Below, one piece after another: positions 11,001 to 22,834 of a stretch of DNA of 64,000 nucleotides. A program made the position numbers and the translations under genes. Within the stretch, counting starts at the first letter, position 1. Every line of letters begins with the position of its first letter. Below the pieces are notes generated by a model that worked only from the letters and a program-made list of their open reading frames with translations, did not search any database and had not been told where the DNA came from. The DNA comes from Phalacrocorax aristotelis (taxonomy: Eukaryota; Chordata; Aves; Suliformes; Phalacrocoracidae), in NCBI RefSeq assembly GCF_949628215.1, contig NC_134276.1:7157690-7221689 (forward strand), written 5' to 3'.

Positions 11001-14000
11001 TTTTTTTTTAAGGGCAAAATAGTTTGAAGTGATTGAGAGTGAGACTAGAACAGTTGCTTTGAAAACCCAGGTGCAGAAGGTATTTGTAGTTTTAAAAGAA
11101 ACTGGTGTGTGCCTATTTTTTAAAATCGCTTATCTTGCGTTCGAGCCAGTATTTCCCACTTGAGAAAGAAAATAAGTTTTCATCGTGGTAGAGCAGTCAG
11201 CTTCCCTCACTGCAAGTGTCATATCACGCTGCCCAGAACGGTGAAAGTGGCGGGAGCTGTGCGGTGGCGTCTTACTTAGCTGGTGCAGGGGAAAGCGCGT
11301 GCGTGCGAGGGAGGGAGAGGCTGAGGCAATGGTCCGAAGAAGGCGGAAGAGCAGCCGGGGTGATGGCGGATGCGGTACCGTACAGCAAACGCAGAATGCT
11401 TCCGATGAGCCAGGCCCAAACGATGTACAGGTAACTGGAATATGAACTACCCGAGTGTCACAACGGAGGGCAGCAGCGCTTGAATGCTCGCCGCCCCCAA
11501 AAACACGATCGTGTCGGTTAGTGTGAAATGGTACAGCGCTGTCAAGTCAGCGGTACGCCTTGAAGGGTTACGTATCCCACTCTGATTGCACCCAGAAGGG
11601 CTTAGCCTTAAGGAGGGGAAGCAGCTGGGTGGTGAAAACTCTAAGATTTAAAATAGAATAAAGAAATTACTCTGCCTACTGCCAGCACCTGTGTGAATTG
11701 TAATGCTGCAGCTGTTAACACCCCTGAATTGTACAGAAAAAGCAGTAGGAGTGATTGCCTGGGACGATGAACAACAGGTAAATGTGCGAATGAGGAAGTT
11801 GGTTTGGGGGGGCGGGTTTGGTTTGGGTTTTGGTTTGCGTTTAGTTTTTTTAACTGGAAGAACCGGCTGTATAGTTCAGGACAGACTTGTGCCAGAAAGT
11901 AGAGTTTACAGGTGCTCTGTTCGGCACATTAATCTTAAAATACATGCTAAAACAGCTCGACAGACTTGTTTAATGAGAAACCAGTGCCTAGCTAACGATG
12001 GGAACCAGCACAGCGCTCGCGTGTGGACGGGTGGTTCTGTGTTACCGTGACCCCGGGGAGGTTGCGCCTTTGCTGGAAGCAGCGAGAAGCGACGCTGCTG
12101 TTGGAGGCGAGACCGAGCTGTGGGGCTGAGCCGGCGCAGTGTGCTGCATTGCAGGTCACGCAGGCGCTGGGCAGGAAGGGGGGTAAATCCGCAGTTGTAG
12201 ACGTGTTAGCGCTGGAGAGACTGATGGACAGCGCTGTTGTTTTAAATGCTTCTCTTTAGAAACTGCTGTAGGAGGTTCTGGTTTTCAGCTATATTTATAA
12301 GCAGTATTCTGGATAGATGCAACACAGGAAACAGTCTGACTATGCTTCCCACATTTTTTTCTTTTTAGGCCTCTTTTTTAATAATTAAAGGAATCTCGTT
12401 AAAATATGTATTTATTGTAAGATACCGTGTGTTGTCTGAATTTGGCTGTGGCATCTAGGAAATAGCATTGCCCAGTTCTTCCCCAGTGTTTAACCTGAAC
12501 AGGCTTCCTGAAATCCCACCTCTGTTTCTGGTTGCGTGCTGATGTTGCACGGATGACGGAGCTCTAAACCTGACACTCTTCCACACTGCTTCAAACTGGG
12601 ACATTATTCTGGACTTGGTATAAACTGGAGATTTGCCAACTCAATTTAACAGGACTTTTAATATGTGGCTTCAAGCCATTTGCCCATGAAGAGGATGAAT
12701 GCCTCATGAAATCACATCGCAGCGGGCATGCCTTGCTGAAGTTATGGCTCTGTTGGACTTTATCATTAGTCTGGCTCAAATCCTGGAGAGCGGGGGGACG
12801 TGTGGGGAGTGTGAGCCTCAGCTTTCCAAAGGGAAGAACTAAGTTTGAAAGGGGAACTTCTGCCATCCTGAAACAGCTTCTCAAGCGCTTCCCATTCTGT
12901 CTCATGACTCTTTCATAATCTGTTTATGGATCCTGGATCCAAGTGCCCCATTGGGAGTGGGGCTTCGGGAGGGAGATAAAGATTCCAACCCAGACAGAGA
13001 GTGCTGGTCCTGAATAAATGCCTCCTCCCCACCTGGTTTCCGAGATAGACATTAATGTGAAAAATTGAAATTTGCAGTGGCAATATCTACGCTCTGGGCA
13101 CTCCTGCGAGCAGTTCCCGTGTGCGTGTTCCCTGTCACGCGGGGGTTGGCAGGCATTCAGTATTTCCAAAGGAAATATGTCTGTCTTCATATGATGTTTT
13201 TTTGCAATGGGTATGAAGTGCAAGTATGAACTGGCGATTAGTGACGGCATCTGAAATGGAGAAAGCTGACTTTTATTTGTCATTGCAAAATGTGACCTCT
13301 ATGAGGGAGGAGGGCAAATAAAATTTAATAAAGCATCATCTATAACTGGAAAAGCACTAACAAAGAAGGAAAGGGGCTAAAAAAATAAACCAACAAATAG
13401 CAGGTACTCCTGCAATTACAGCCTGCGGAGTATTGGTCCCTTCCAGCAGCAGGAGCTAGAACGCCAGTATGGAGCAACCTGACCTAGCTGAGGGTGTCCC
13501 TGCCCACTGTGGGGGGTTGCACTCGATGGCCTCTAAAGGTCCCTTCCAAACCAAACCATTCTGTGATTCTGGTAGTACCTACTTATAAGTTACGTGCTTT
13601 ATATGGCTGAATTTGTAGTGCGGTGCTTTAAATACATGGCTGTAGGGTGTGGGTTTTGTTAGTATAGACAGTCTAGAATATCAGACTCAGTCTTCAGTTC
13701 TTACCTAAAGCAGCAGCAGCTGACAAACTCTCATCTATTTTTTTTTTTTCCTACCCCCAGCATATATCCCGTGTTCTCCTTCCAGGCCCCAAATGGACAA
13801 CTATCCATTGTCTGCACTCCAGCTTCTTTTTATACACATCCTCTTTTGAGAGGAAAAGATCCGAGAGCTGTTTCTTCTGGAGAAGGCATGTGGAGAGCTG
13901 CCGTGCACTGGCCAGGGCCCCGGCCTCCCCTCTCCCTGCCAGCAGGCAGTCCCGCCAGTAAAGCGGGGAGGGTGCTAACCTGTTTCACAGGCGCGTTGGG

Positions 14001-14309
14001 CTTAATGTTTTGTATCGTCCTTTGAAGAAAACCGCTGTGAAAGCGTGAGGTTATCTGCTTATTTGGCAAATGCCAGTTGGAGTTCCCTTTCTTGGAGGGT
14101 CACGTCCAGCTTGTTTCTGCATTACACCAACCATTGAAGAGGCTTTCAGTTTTCCATATGACCAAACACCTTGTTTTAACGGTTGATTTCTGCCAAGTTT
14201 GCCTCTTAACCTCCCCTTGTCCTTTCATTACACGTTCAGCTTTCATATTCTGTCATTCTGAGACCTTTTTTTCTTTTTCTTTCCCTTTCTCTGTCGTCTT
14301 TTCTACTAG
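8065..14309 (+). other. PICALM penultimate intron, mostly featureless
   Basis: A 6.2 kb intron reaches the alternative last exon (7.3 kb to the canonical one). It holds a CpG-rich pocket at about 11217-11520, another at about 12000-12200, a short CR1 tail at 13470-13570 and a T-rich stretch near 13740. A 183-codon open frame at 10476-11027 looks accidental. Confidence 0.7.
13470..13570 (+). mobile_element. CR1 LINE, 3'-terminal fragment
   Basis: About 100 bp match the CR1 3' end: a 'gagcaacctgacctagctga' stretch, 'ggtgtccctgcccac', 'aaggtcccttccaa' and the terminal 'ccattctgtgattct'. The copy is short, diverged and in sense orientation inside the PICALM intron. Confidence 0.82.
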
Positions 14310-14412
14310 CTGTCTGCAGCATCCAGCCCTTCCAGTCAGAGTCCTCACAGAGCCTCAGGAAAGGATCCCTTTGCAGAGCTCTCTCTCCAGGATTTCTTGT
14401 AGAACAACTTAG
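14310..14412 (+). CDS. PICALM: PICALM alternative last (or cassette) exon with DPF motif
   Basis: A very long pyrimidine tract ending in ctactag (14309) precedes an open frame in phase 0, exactly the phase left by the exon ending at 8064. It encodes 30 residues, starting LSAASSPSSQSPHRASG and ending KDPFAELSLQDFL, then TAG at 14400-14402. A possible weak donor (gtattg) follows position 14412, so it may be a poison-type cassette as well as a terminal exon. The DPF tripeptide is the known AP-2 alpha-ear ligand, so this C-terminus would add an AP-2 site in place of the short IQFM end. Assignment rests on splice signals, phase and the adaptor-like motif; I cannot see transcript support. Confidence 0.7.
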
Positions 14413-15382
14413 GTATTGTCCGCTGTTCTGGGGAGATGCTGGTTTTTGTGATATAAAACAAAAATAAAGTTCTAATTCTAGTTTTATTAACATGACTAGA
14501 ACTGTTTCTGGAGAAAACAAGTCATGTTAGGTTGGAAGCATTGTGGAAGTGACTTGGAAACTCGGTACACTTAACTGCAGCAGTTTAAAGGCCCGATCGA
14601 GTCATTTTGCTTCAGTCCATTGGGAATAAAGTTGGATAGTTCCTTTCTGAGCTGCAAGAGCCAGCACACGAGGTACTCTGCTGCAGCTGGGGAGAAGGAC
14701 CGGTACCACCTGGCATTTCCCGTTTCATCAGGAAAATGTTTAGGGTCTGTGGCTATCAGCAAGTGCCTGGATGCTGCTGGCAGCCTGCTCGTGCACTTCA
14801 CCAGGTTGCTCGACCAAAGAGCTCGCTTTTTGCAGGAGATACTTGCTTTCATGTGTGCCAGGGTTAAATGTAGGTACAGGTGTGCGCTGGAGTTGTCCTG
14901 TTTTTTTCTTTATCAGATGGGCAGGTGGCAATTAAATACTAAAGTGAGTGAAAACATGAAAAATTCAGGAACACGTAGCGTAAAGAGAGAGTAGGCTTGG
15001 TGGCATGCAGCATCTGCTTTTCTTTGTGCGCTCCCTCTGGTTCAGCGTGAAAAGCAACCTTGCGTTCTCTTCATAACGCTGTTGATCTGTGTTACGCTGC
15101 CGCTGGTGACAACGTTGCACGGATAAGTTTGGGGGTTTTATTGTTGGACAAACCAGCTTAATGCAAAGAGATGTTCCAAAGGCTGGTGTAGTGCGAAGAA
15201 CGTCCTGATGGCTTTCGGTTGTTTTCTGGCCGTGATTTTGTAAAATTTTTGTTTCTGTTTGAAACTTCAAATCTTGGGGTAGCTGGGGCTTTTGAAGAAT
15301 GGAAGTTTTGGAAGAAAACACAGGTTTCTAGTGAAGTTCTGCTTCTGTTGGATGTTAACACGAGGGTTTTTAATCTTTCCAG

Positions 15383-15397
15383 ATTCAGTTTATGTAA
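15383..15397 (+). CDS. PICALM: PICALM canonical last coding segment (IQFM-stop)
   Basis: The acceptor ttttaatctttccag is followed by ATT CAG TTT ATG TAA, giving the IQFM-stop ending of the main vertebrate PICALM isoform. It is phase 0, consistent with splicing from 8064. Only 15 bases of the exon are coding; the rest is 3'UTR. Confidence 0.93.
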   Translation: MQFM

Positions 15398-16825
15398 CTG
15401 TCTGAGGTGGAAGAGAAAGGAACGTTTTCAAAAAGATGTGTTCACCAGTAAACCCCCACTTCCAGGAAAAAACGAACTTCAGTCTCTCAAACTCTCCTCT
15501 TCCGTTAAACGATGCAGTGGAATGATGAAGACCAATGAAGGAACCGGGGACAACTCCGTAAGAAAACAACACAAAGCCAAGAATAGCCATGAATTAAGAC
15601 TAAGATCTATTTTTTGTCCTGGTGACTTAACACGTCAATACTTTCGGCTTCTAATAATATCCATAATCGGTAACATACGGAGAGAGCCTTTATTCTGGAA
15701 ATTGGGATTGGTGTTTGGAAGTGCTGTCTGGAACGGAGGTGTGTCCTTTACCGTAACTCGAAACAAGACTCTGGGCGGGGGAGGGTCAAATCCTAACTCT
15801 TAATTCTGCAGTTACCTTTTCTTCAGTCCTCACAACCGTAGGCACAGCAGTAATGGAAATTAACTTTTTTAAAAAAATTATATATTCAGTTTGCAGTAGA
15901 CATTCCTTATGTATTATTGTTTGTATTTATTTATGATTATCAATTTAACATTAATATTGTATCAAAAAACCTCCTTATGAAAATGAGTATGGATGTATAC
16001 AGTATGTCTGATTTTTATCCACAAAGAATGAATCTGATTCAGAATGCTTTTCAGCTGACATACAGAGCACTAAATATTTTCAAGGTCTGAATCTAATGAA
16101 TTCTCGGTATATATGGGAATTAGGGAAGAGCTGTAAAATGCATTAATCCTTATAGTCAATTCTGTGCCTAGGATTTTGCAAGGGAACAGTTAACTGACTA
16201 GAAGAAGCACTACATTTTTAATTCAGCATTAGTGCATTGGGAAGGAACTTTATTGCTTTGTGCTTGGCATGTCATTATTTTTACATCTGACATTATAAGG
16301 CCTTTCCAAAATGAATGTGAGGAATTGCTTTCACTTTAAGACTTTCCTTCTTTTCTGTAAAAATACAAAAAAGAGGTGTTGGGGGGGAAGCCTTTTCATT
16401 TGGCTAGTGCCACGTTTATGATCACGTTCCTTTTAAAAGTAAAAAAGGGGAAGCAGCGTCCTTAGGTCGTCTAGTGGGTGTTTAGTTAATGAAGAATTAA
16501 AGTAGCACTGTTGATCGGTGCTCCATGTAAATACATCATAGCTACTGGGTGGAGTGGGGCCTTCGGAAGGATAGTCAATGATGTGAAAGCAATTCTGTAC
16601 ATGAATTAAGCATACTTGCTGCATTGTCTCTGCAGATTCTATTTTTGTTTAAAATATTAAAATGTATGTTAGCAAAACTGGGTGGATTTTCAAATAAAAC
16701 GCAGCTTCCACAGAACTTTTGTTACGGTATGAAAGTCTGAGGTGCTTCTTTTCTTTTTTGCTGCTTAAAATGTGCACTGATAACTGCTTTGTTTACTTAA
16801 TAAAATACCAAATGTATTTCATATG
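15398..16825 (+). other. PICALM: PICALM 3' untranslated region
   Basis: About 1.4 kb of AT-rich sequence follows the IQFM stop. It contains an AU-rich block at about 15850-15960 with ATTTATTTA-type elements and a Pumilio-type TGTAAATA at 16526-16533. Candidate polyadenylation signals AATAAA lie at 16693 and 16799; the second probably ends the long message near 16825. The end point is inferred. Confidence 0.72.
16799..16804 (+). terminator. Probable distal PICALM polyadenylation signal AATAAA
   Basis: An AATAAA hexamer lies about 1.4 kb after the PICALM stop, with an earlier AATAAA at 16693-16698. It is the last strong signal before sequence with no PICALM-like features. Confidence 0.55.
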
Positions 16826-19800
16826 TGCATATTGTATTACAGGAGGTGCAGCGCTATGAACGATGTGGTCTATGCACCATCTTCCCAGCGGTGCTGCCGT
16901 AGGCGGCCTTAGTTCCACGGTAATGAGTTGGCTCATTAAGAGCTGGATTCCTCACCGACTAGGATATTTCACGATCTTCTAGTTTTTCAGAATATTCATG
17001 GCAATAAACTTCACCTGTTTATAACTGGCTGAGAAGTATAAATACACCAAACACATTATTGAGGCTTCCAGCAGCAGTTCATGCCGGCGAAGCTTTGCAC
17101 AGCTCGCTTGGGCCATCGGCTGCATCACAGCGAGTTGGGGTATGAACAGAACTTCCTTCTTCCAAACTTGTCCTGAAGGCTGCAAGTCATAAAATGAACA
17201 GGAATGACTGGTAGATTTACAAGTTATTTCTAAAAGCATGACTTCGAAACACCTGAACCTGTTAAGAGTATATAACGCATGTGCCCACATCTGGGGGGTT
17301 TCATATATGGTTTATGTAACTCTTTACCTTATCAAATGAGGCTTCCAGGGTGGGGCTGTACCACCAGAGAACAACTTCTTAGGTTTTGTGTGCACTCAGG
17401 GCATTGAAAATGCAAAGTGTCTAAATCGGGGGTCAGCTGGGAAAAAAGTACTCGTTTGTGTCCTATCAGCCGGGTACAAATTGTTCTGAAACACAGCCCA
17501 GGGCTTGTGTGGAAGATTAAGGTAGGACTTCCTCCTCTTCCTCCTCCTCTGTAGTCCAGTGTGCTGGGCTACGATAAAAACAGACAAACGGACACCGACC
17601 GTGGTGCCGCCTTTTTGTGCTCATCCACATCTTGCTGCTGTCAGCGCAGTGGTTTCAATCTCTGGTTTGAGGCTGTTGGCTGAGGCTAAATCTGCTTTCT
17701 TACACTTTTTTGATCCCTTAGACCCCCTTTGCAGGGCCGCGGGCCTGCGGTTGCACATCACGCAACCCCCAAACAAACAAAACCACCTCTCCCACAGGGA
17801 TGATGAGTTCTTCATCTGCTGTCCTTTACTGCTCACTCGTAGTTGCTCTGTGCACTCCAACACCGCTGCTGTGCAGGTTAAGCTTTCTTGGTGGAGGCTT
17901 CGCCAATATCCATTGCTTTTGCGTTACTCTTCAGAGACAAACTGGCTTGAGAATTTTCCTGAGGATTATTTTCCCATTTACTTTGTTCCTAATAAGTACG
18001 TTTGCTTTTAATATTGCTGGAATAACATTCAGTTGTAGCTTAATATAAGAAACATGCTTATGAGCTATGCTTTTTAAGTGTTCCTGGCCATTTTCAATAA
18101 TGGGGGGTTGTGAAAACCTGGTTCTCCTCAAAATTGAGTTCAAAGGCTGCTTATTCTAGAAGAGCAAACTCTGTCTAGGAAAGCTGCCTGCTCCCAGCAA
18201 GCAGCGGAGGATGTGGTGCTTTGTTAGAGGGCTGCGGTTCCTTTTAGAGCTTTGTGAAGGGAACTAGTGTGGCAGAATCATCGTAATATTTTTAATTTTT
18301 TCATAATCAGAACTATATAATTAAAACTGGATTTACTTCGAGACAATTACCCGTACCAGAACAAGAACCTGAACAGCTAGTAACTTCATGTGTTTTTGAA
18401 AAGCCCAAATGTAGAATCTTCATCTGAAGACAAATCTAAATTCTGCTGCTGCTTCTGTTGTTTATTTCTAAGTTACAAACTAAACTGACCTGTTACGTGC
18501 TGTAAATTGACACTGACGGTACATTGGGAGATGTTTAAAACCTGTTGTTAGGTGACTTTACGTGACATCAGATGGTCCATTCAGCCGGCTACTGGAGAAA
18601 GTCAGAGACTCTCCCAGCTGCCAGCAGCCTTTCAGCGAGAAGGGGGGACAGGGTCAAACCCTGCATCTTTTATCGGACGCAAAGTGCCTGTTTTCAGAGC
18701 CTGGTACAAACCATAGGGTGACATAAATGAGTTGCAACTTGAAGGCCCTGACATCATTGAGATAAAGACTGTGGCAGGAAAATGAGAATTAGGTGCCAAA
18801 TACATTGGGAGAGATAGGAAATGCTGATGGGAGCAGAAGATTGATAAGAGTAATGTGAGGGATTGTGAAGAGACGTGCTGAATGCAGAATTAAAACCAAC
18901 GGTGATGGGAGCATATGTAAACTAAGTACGAGCTCTCTCCTTGGGCTATTGGCAATCTTTTGACTTTGCCTTTGCAGGTCTCTCAGGCTGCAGGGGAGAG
19001 AGCTGAAACAGTCTTGACATCTTTTGCTGAATTTGCTCAACAGGGAAAAAAAAAAAAATCTGCGAGTTACGGATGTTTTCCATCTTCAAACTGGAGCATG
19101 AAGGGACTTTGCTGATCAGCACACTATGTCCTGGCTCGATCAGGAGAATGAGTGAGGAGGAGAGAGCCCTGAGCAGGTTCCACTGACGGTGTAACATTGC
19201 TGCCACTTGCTTGGCACCCTTCTGTATCCAGAGGCCAAGTAAATACCATCTCCCTTTCACTTGCGGGAGATGGCTTGCCCAGGTTAACAAATCAGTCTAT
19301 GAGTTGAATAAAACGCATTTCTCATTTCTTTTCTTGCCTCTCTGCTGATGAAATTTCCTGAGGCAAAGATCAAAAAGCCTTGGAACAAACAGCCGGCTTC
19401 CTTAAAAGTTTCGTTGTGTGAGCTGATAATGGTACGGAAAATGTGTTGGATGCAGGCATATTGCTCTGGATATCCGGCAGCTGCGGTCTCGGGTTTATTT
19501 TCATAGCATAGATCTCTGCTTTGTTCACAGCAGTAACTGCTGAACTTCCCCACACCGGCAACAGCAATTGCCCAAGTATCGTTTTTTCTAGAAAAGTATT
19601 ACTTGATACAATCTTAGCCTCTTGCTGCTCAGTGGGGATGTTCTATGGGCCACATACAGGAACAGTTGTTGGCGCGTTGTTACCATGTCAAGTTGTAAAA
19701 CAACAGTGTTTGTGGGAGGGTGAAGAACACGCGCTCTGAGGTGTAGCGTTACAGAGAAACATCCTCGCTTCTAACATGGACTCAAAATCCAAGGGAAAGT

Positions 19801-22590
19801 CTTTTTCAGAGGAACACCCAGCTGCAAAACATCAGTGGCTTAAGACGCTAATACCATTAGAGTCTCTGTTCCTTGCTTGTCACTGCAGTGTAACTTTTCA
19901 GTCCATTAGCTTCTGCCTTGACCTTATTCTGGCAAACTCCTTTTAGCCCACAGAAGAAGAGCATTTAGTAACTTCTCTCTCAGAAAGCAGCCAAACAAGA
20001 ACAAATGCTGCAGAACAAGTCTCCTACTCCCGTTTCCCAAAACATGCAGGTCTGAACCTGTGGAAAGCCTGCCTTGTTATATAACCTAGCAGCATCAGAG
20101 GCTGCAAACCCCTCCAAAACCAGTCGAAAAGTTAGGTAACCTACATTCCCCGCAGCTCAGGCTGGGGAGAGATCGTGCTTGCACAGCCAGACTCTGAAGC
20201 AATATTATCCAGTTGCTTGACTACAGGGAAATTGCTCAGAGGGGGTTCAAACCAGCAGTGTGCTGAGGTAAGCAGCAGCTCTAGTCACTCGCGTGGATAT
20301 GGGCTAGCGCTACACCCTGCTCCGTTGTGCTTTTTAGGCGTTTGGCGGATTGATGGGCTTCAGTTCCATTAAAACGGCTTTTATGACCTCACATTACATG
20401 CAACTTGGGTGCTGCTCATAGTTCTTCAACTTTGAATTTCCAGTGAACACTTTTTCCTGTTGAAACTGCAAGTGTCTTAGAGTTGTGTGCCAGTTAAATA
20501 CACAACCTCAGCTCACCGGGGGCTTTGCTTGGATTATAGTTGTGGGGACACACGGACACTTCTCCGCATCTCAGAGCCTAACTAGCGTCCTAGAGTTGTC
20601 TTGCACAACATAAACACAGTAAAGAAAAGGTATTTCATAATGCTGGGAATTTAAGGGTGACTCCCATAAGCTTTGTCCTAACTGGAGTAGTGAACCCTGA
20701 CTCCCATTGTTCAAGCAGGAGTTAGAAGCATTGGCGGTGCTACCAGAAAGCGGGCGATCAGCCCTCTGTTTTACAACATGTTGCTCATTTCTGAGAGATT
20801 TTGCCAGTAACAAAATTATCAAATCCAGATGCCTCAGTTGCTGAAGACCTAGCTTCCTCCATAGAAAAGCCTCACGCTGGCTTTAATGCTAATTCTATAG
20901 AAATCAAGGGGATTTGGGACACTTCACTAAATATGTTTTGCTACAGGCTGTTGCTCCTGGCTTGTGCCGGCTGCCTGTGGCTCTTACTCTAATTAGCATG
21001 GTTCAGATTTCTTTTTAACTCCCTCTCACCCACACAGGTGTTTATGGTAAGAGGTAAACAGTGACTTCAAGAGGCAAAGTTTCTTTTTTCCAAGGCACAA
21101 GTTCATGTTGTCCTGCCAGCTGACCCACACATGGCGGTAGGCATTATGGGCACAAGCAAAGAGAAGCCTAGAGATGGGCCCTGCATTTGCACTGCTAGGA
21201 AATGTAAATGCACTTTGGGGCGCGGTGGGAAGGAGGAGGCCTTTCTTCAACTGAAAAGCTGTTCAGCATAAGCCATATTCTAATTCCGTGACTAAATGAA
21301 AAGCTAACCTAATCACTGAGCAGCACTAATCTCTCTTTCAAGGAAGCCATTTCATGGGGCTTGCACTGCACTCAAAGAAAGCCAGCATAGCCAAGCGGAG
21401 GCTTCTGTCGTGCTGAAACATCATCACCTCGCAAGTACGGACCCCCATTCTCTCACCACTCTGGGAGTGCGAGGAGTCACCCCCATCCTTGCAGTAAAGC
21501 AGAGACGTGTCCAAACCCATCTGACTATTTACTACATGGCAACGCAAGCGAGATTCATCCTGAGATTGAGGCGCCCACCTTTACATGTCTGCTTGCGAGC
21601 CGGGTTTCTGAGGAGCTGTGGGCAGTGGAGCCCAGAGAACAGTTCCACTCGCCTGCAACTCCAGGAGACACCTGCTGGGCAGGAGCGTTTGAGCCTGCTT
21701 GAAAAATGAAAGATGTTTGCACTGAAGTGCAGGATAAGATGAGCCACTGCACAGATACTGGTTGTTTAAAATGTTTTAAGTTTTTTAAAAAGCTTTATTC
21801 CAAACAGCTGACTAAGCCATCAAGGGTTTAGATCAGATTATTCAATGCTTTCATAAGTTTCTAAATAGGAAAGGCATAGGTCAGAAGCCTGCTTGTGCCT
21901 GTGCAGAAGTAACTGCACTGTGTACTCCTGATGGGGTGTCCAGGATGTGCAATGAGAGTGGAAAAGCCCCACTGAATCCCTGCACTAAGATATCTGTTCA
22001 CAGAGACTATCCACCAACCAAAGCTACGGGGTTACACAACATATTTGGCAACAAAAAAAAAAAAAAGAAAATTAATTAAGACTTTGATGATTTTTATGCT
22101 TTATTTTTTCGACTGATTTTTGGTTATTTCAATATATTTAAGTAGGGATTTTATGGAGACAGATAAAATGCATTCAAACATCCGATTTCTAGCAATAGTT
22201 GAATTATGCTTGAATAAATTAGATTCTGCTTTAGCAGAGTATTAAGTAAGTATTTTGTAATAGGTCTAATTTTATGGCAGCCTGCATTTACCCATTGTGT
22301 GTAAGAGGGAATTCTACATTTGACAAGATGCAAGCGAAGCCCACAAAAACTAATTATTAACTGGGATCCTTTCTTACATATATGTGCAGCTACTTGGACT
22401 GAGAAGCCCAAGAAATGCACAGGTGGTAAGGAAAAGCAACCTTACAGTGGTAAGGAAAGCAACCTTTCAATTAGCCATCTGCACACAGTCATACCTCTTG
22501 TTAAACTTCTATGTGTAAGTCATGATTCGGGCACTCAGAAACAGTTTCTACAGGGCCCAGTGCCACACACACTCCTTGAAGAACAGAGCA
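16826..22590. other. Spacer between convergent PICALM and CCDC83 3' ends
   Basis: About 5.8 kb has no recognisable exon, RNA gene or mobile element. Open frames here are short and without splice context. An A14 run near 22051 followed by AT-rich sequence is the only low-complexity feature noted. Confidence 0.65.
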
Positions 22591-22591
22591 A

Positions 22592-22600
22592 CAATTTAAT
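22592..22600 (-). terminator. Possible CCDC83 polyadenylation signal (ATTAAA)
   Basis: On the minus strand an ATTAAA hexamer (22595-22600) lies about 50 bp after the CCDC83 stop. A further AATAAA on the same strand near 22100 could serve a longer 3'UTR. Confidence 0.35.
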
Positions 22601-22648
22601 GAGCTGAGAATGTTACGTTTTTATGTTACCAGCACAGCTTGTCTATTT

Positions 22649-22834
22649 TTAACCAACCTTTCCTTTAGATAAGGCTTTGATCATCTGAGCTGTGATGTAC
22701 CCTTCTGATTTACCAGTAATGCCGTCTTCTGTGTGGCTCCCACCTGGCATTTCTTCTGGTTCTTTATGAATAGGCATGGCTCTTCCAACCACACACAGGA
22801 GCTCTGTCTCCAGAGGACCCAGTTTTAAGCATTC
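22649..22834 (-). CDS. CCDC83: CCDC83 coding exon 10 (last)
   Basis: The acceptor ttcttcttaag is followed by phase-0 codons beginning ECLKLGPLETELL and containing the conserved AMPIHKEPEE segment. It ends SEGYITAQMIKALSKGKVG, then TAA at 22649-22651. The LGPL, MPIH and ITxxMIKxL landmarks align with the human C-terminus. Confidence 0.92.
   Translation of the reverse strand, partial: ECLKLGPLETELLCVVGRAMPIHKEPEEMPGGSHTEDGITGKSEGYITAQMIKALSKGKVG

Larger units (their letters stand above)
1..16825 (+). other. PICALM: PICALM gene, 3' portion (clathrin assembly protein CALM)
   Basis: The window opens inside an intron and carries the end of PICALM, the endocytic adaptor that binds PIP2 through an N-terminal ANTH domain and recruits clathrin, AP-2 and small R-SNAREs. 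Only the disordered C-terminal tail is here. Coding exons lie at 442-573, 663-693, 1521-1620, 5776-5835, 7960-8064 and 15383-15397, plus an alternative terminal exon at 14310. Phases join without a break: 2-base start, then phases 1, 2, 0, 0, 0. That gives 142 codons plus the last four residues IQFM. The translated tail follows vertebrate PICALM closely (for example SDDLDSSLANLVG, VMTQPTLIYSQPVMRPPNPF). Promoter, ANTH domain and upstream exons lie left of the window. Identification is firm; isoform usage cannot be read from DNA. Confidence 0.95.

Noticed and set aside
10476-11027. 183-codon open frame in a PICALM intron
   Set aside because: No recognisable domain and no matching splice sites in PICALM phase; a frame of this length can arise by chance.
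13741-13795. Pyrimidine tract plus two AGs looking like another PICALM acceptor
   Set aside because: No donor or PICALM-like peptide follows; the frame to 14025 is unrelated to known PICALM sequence.
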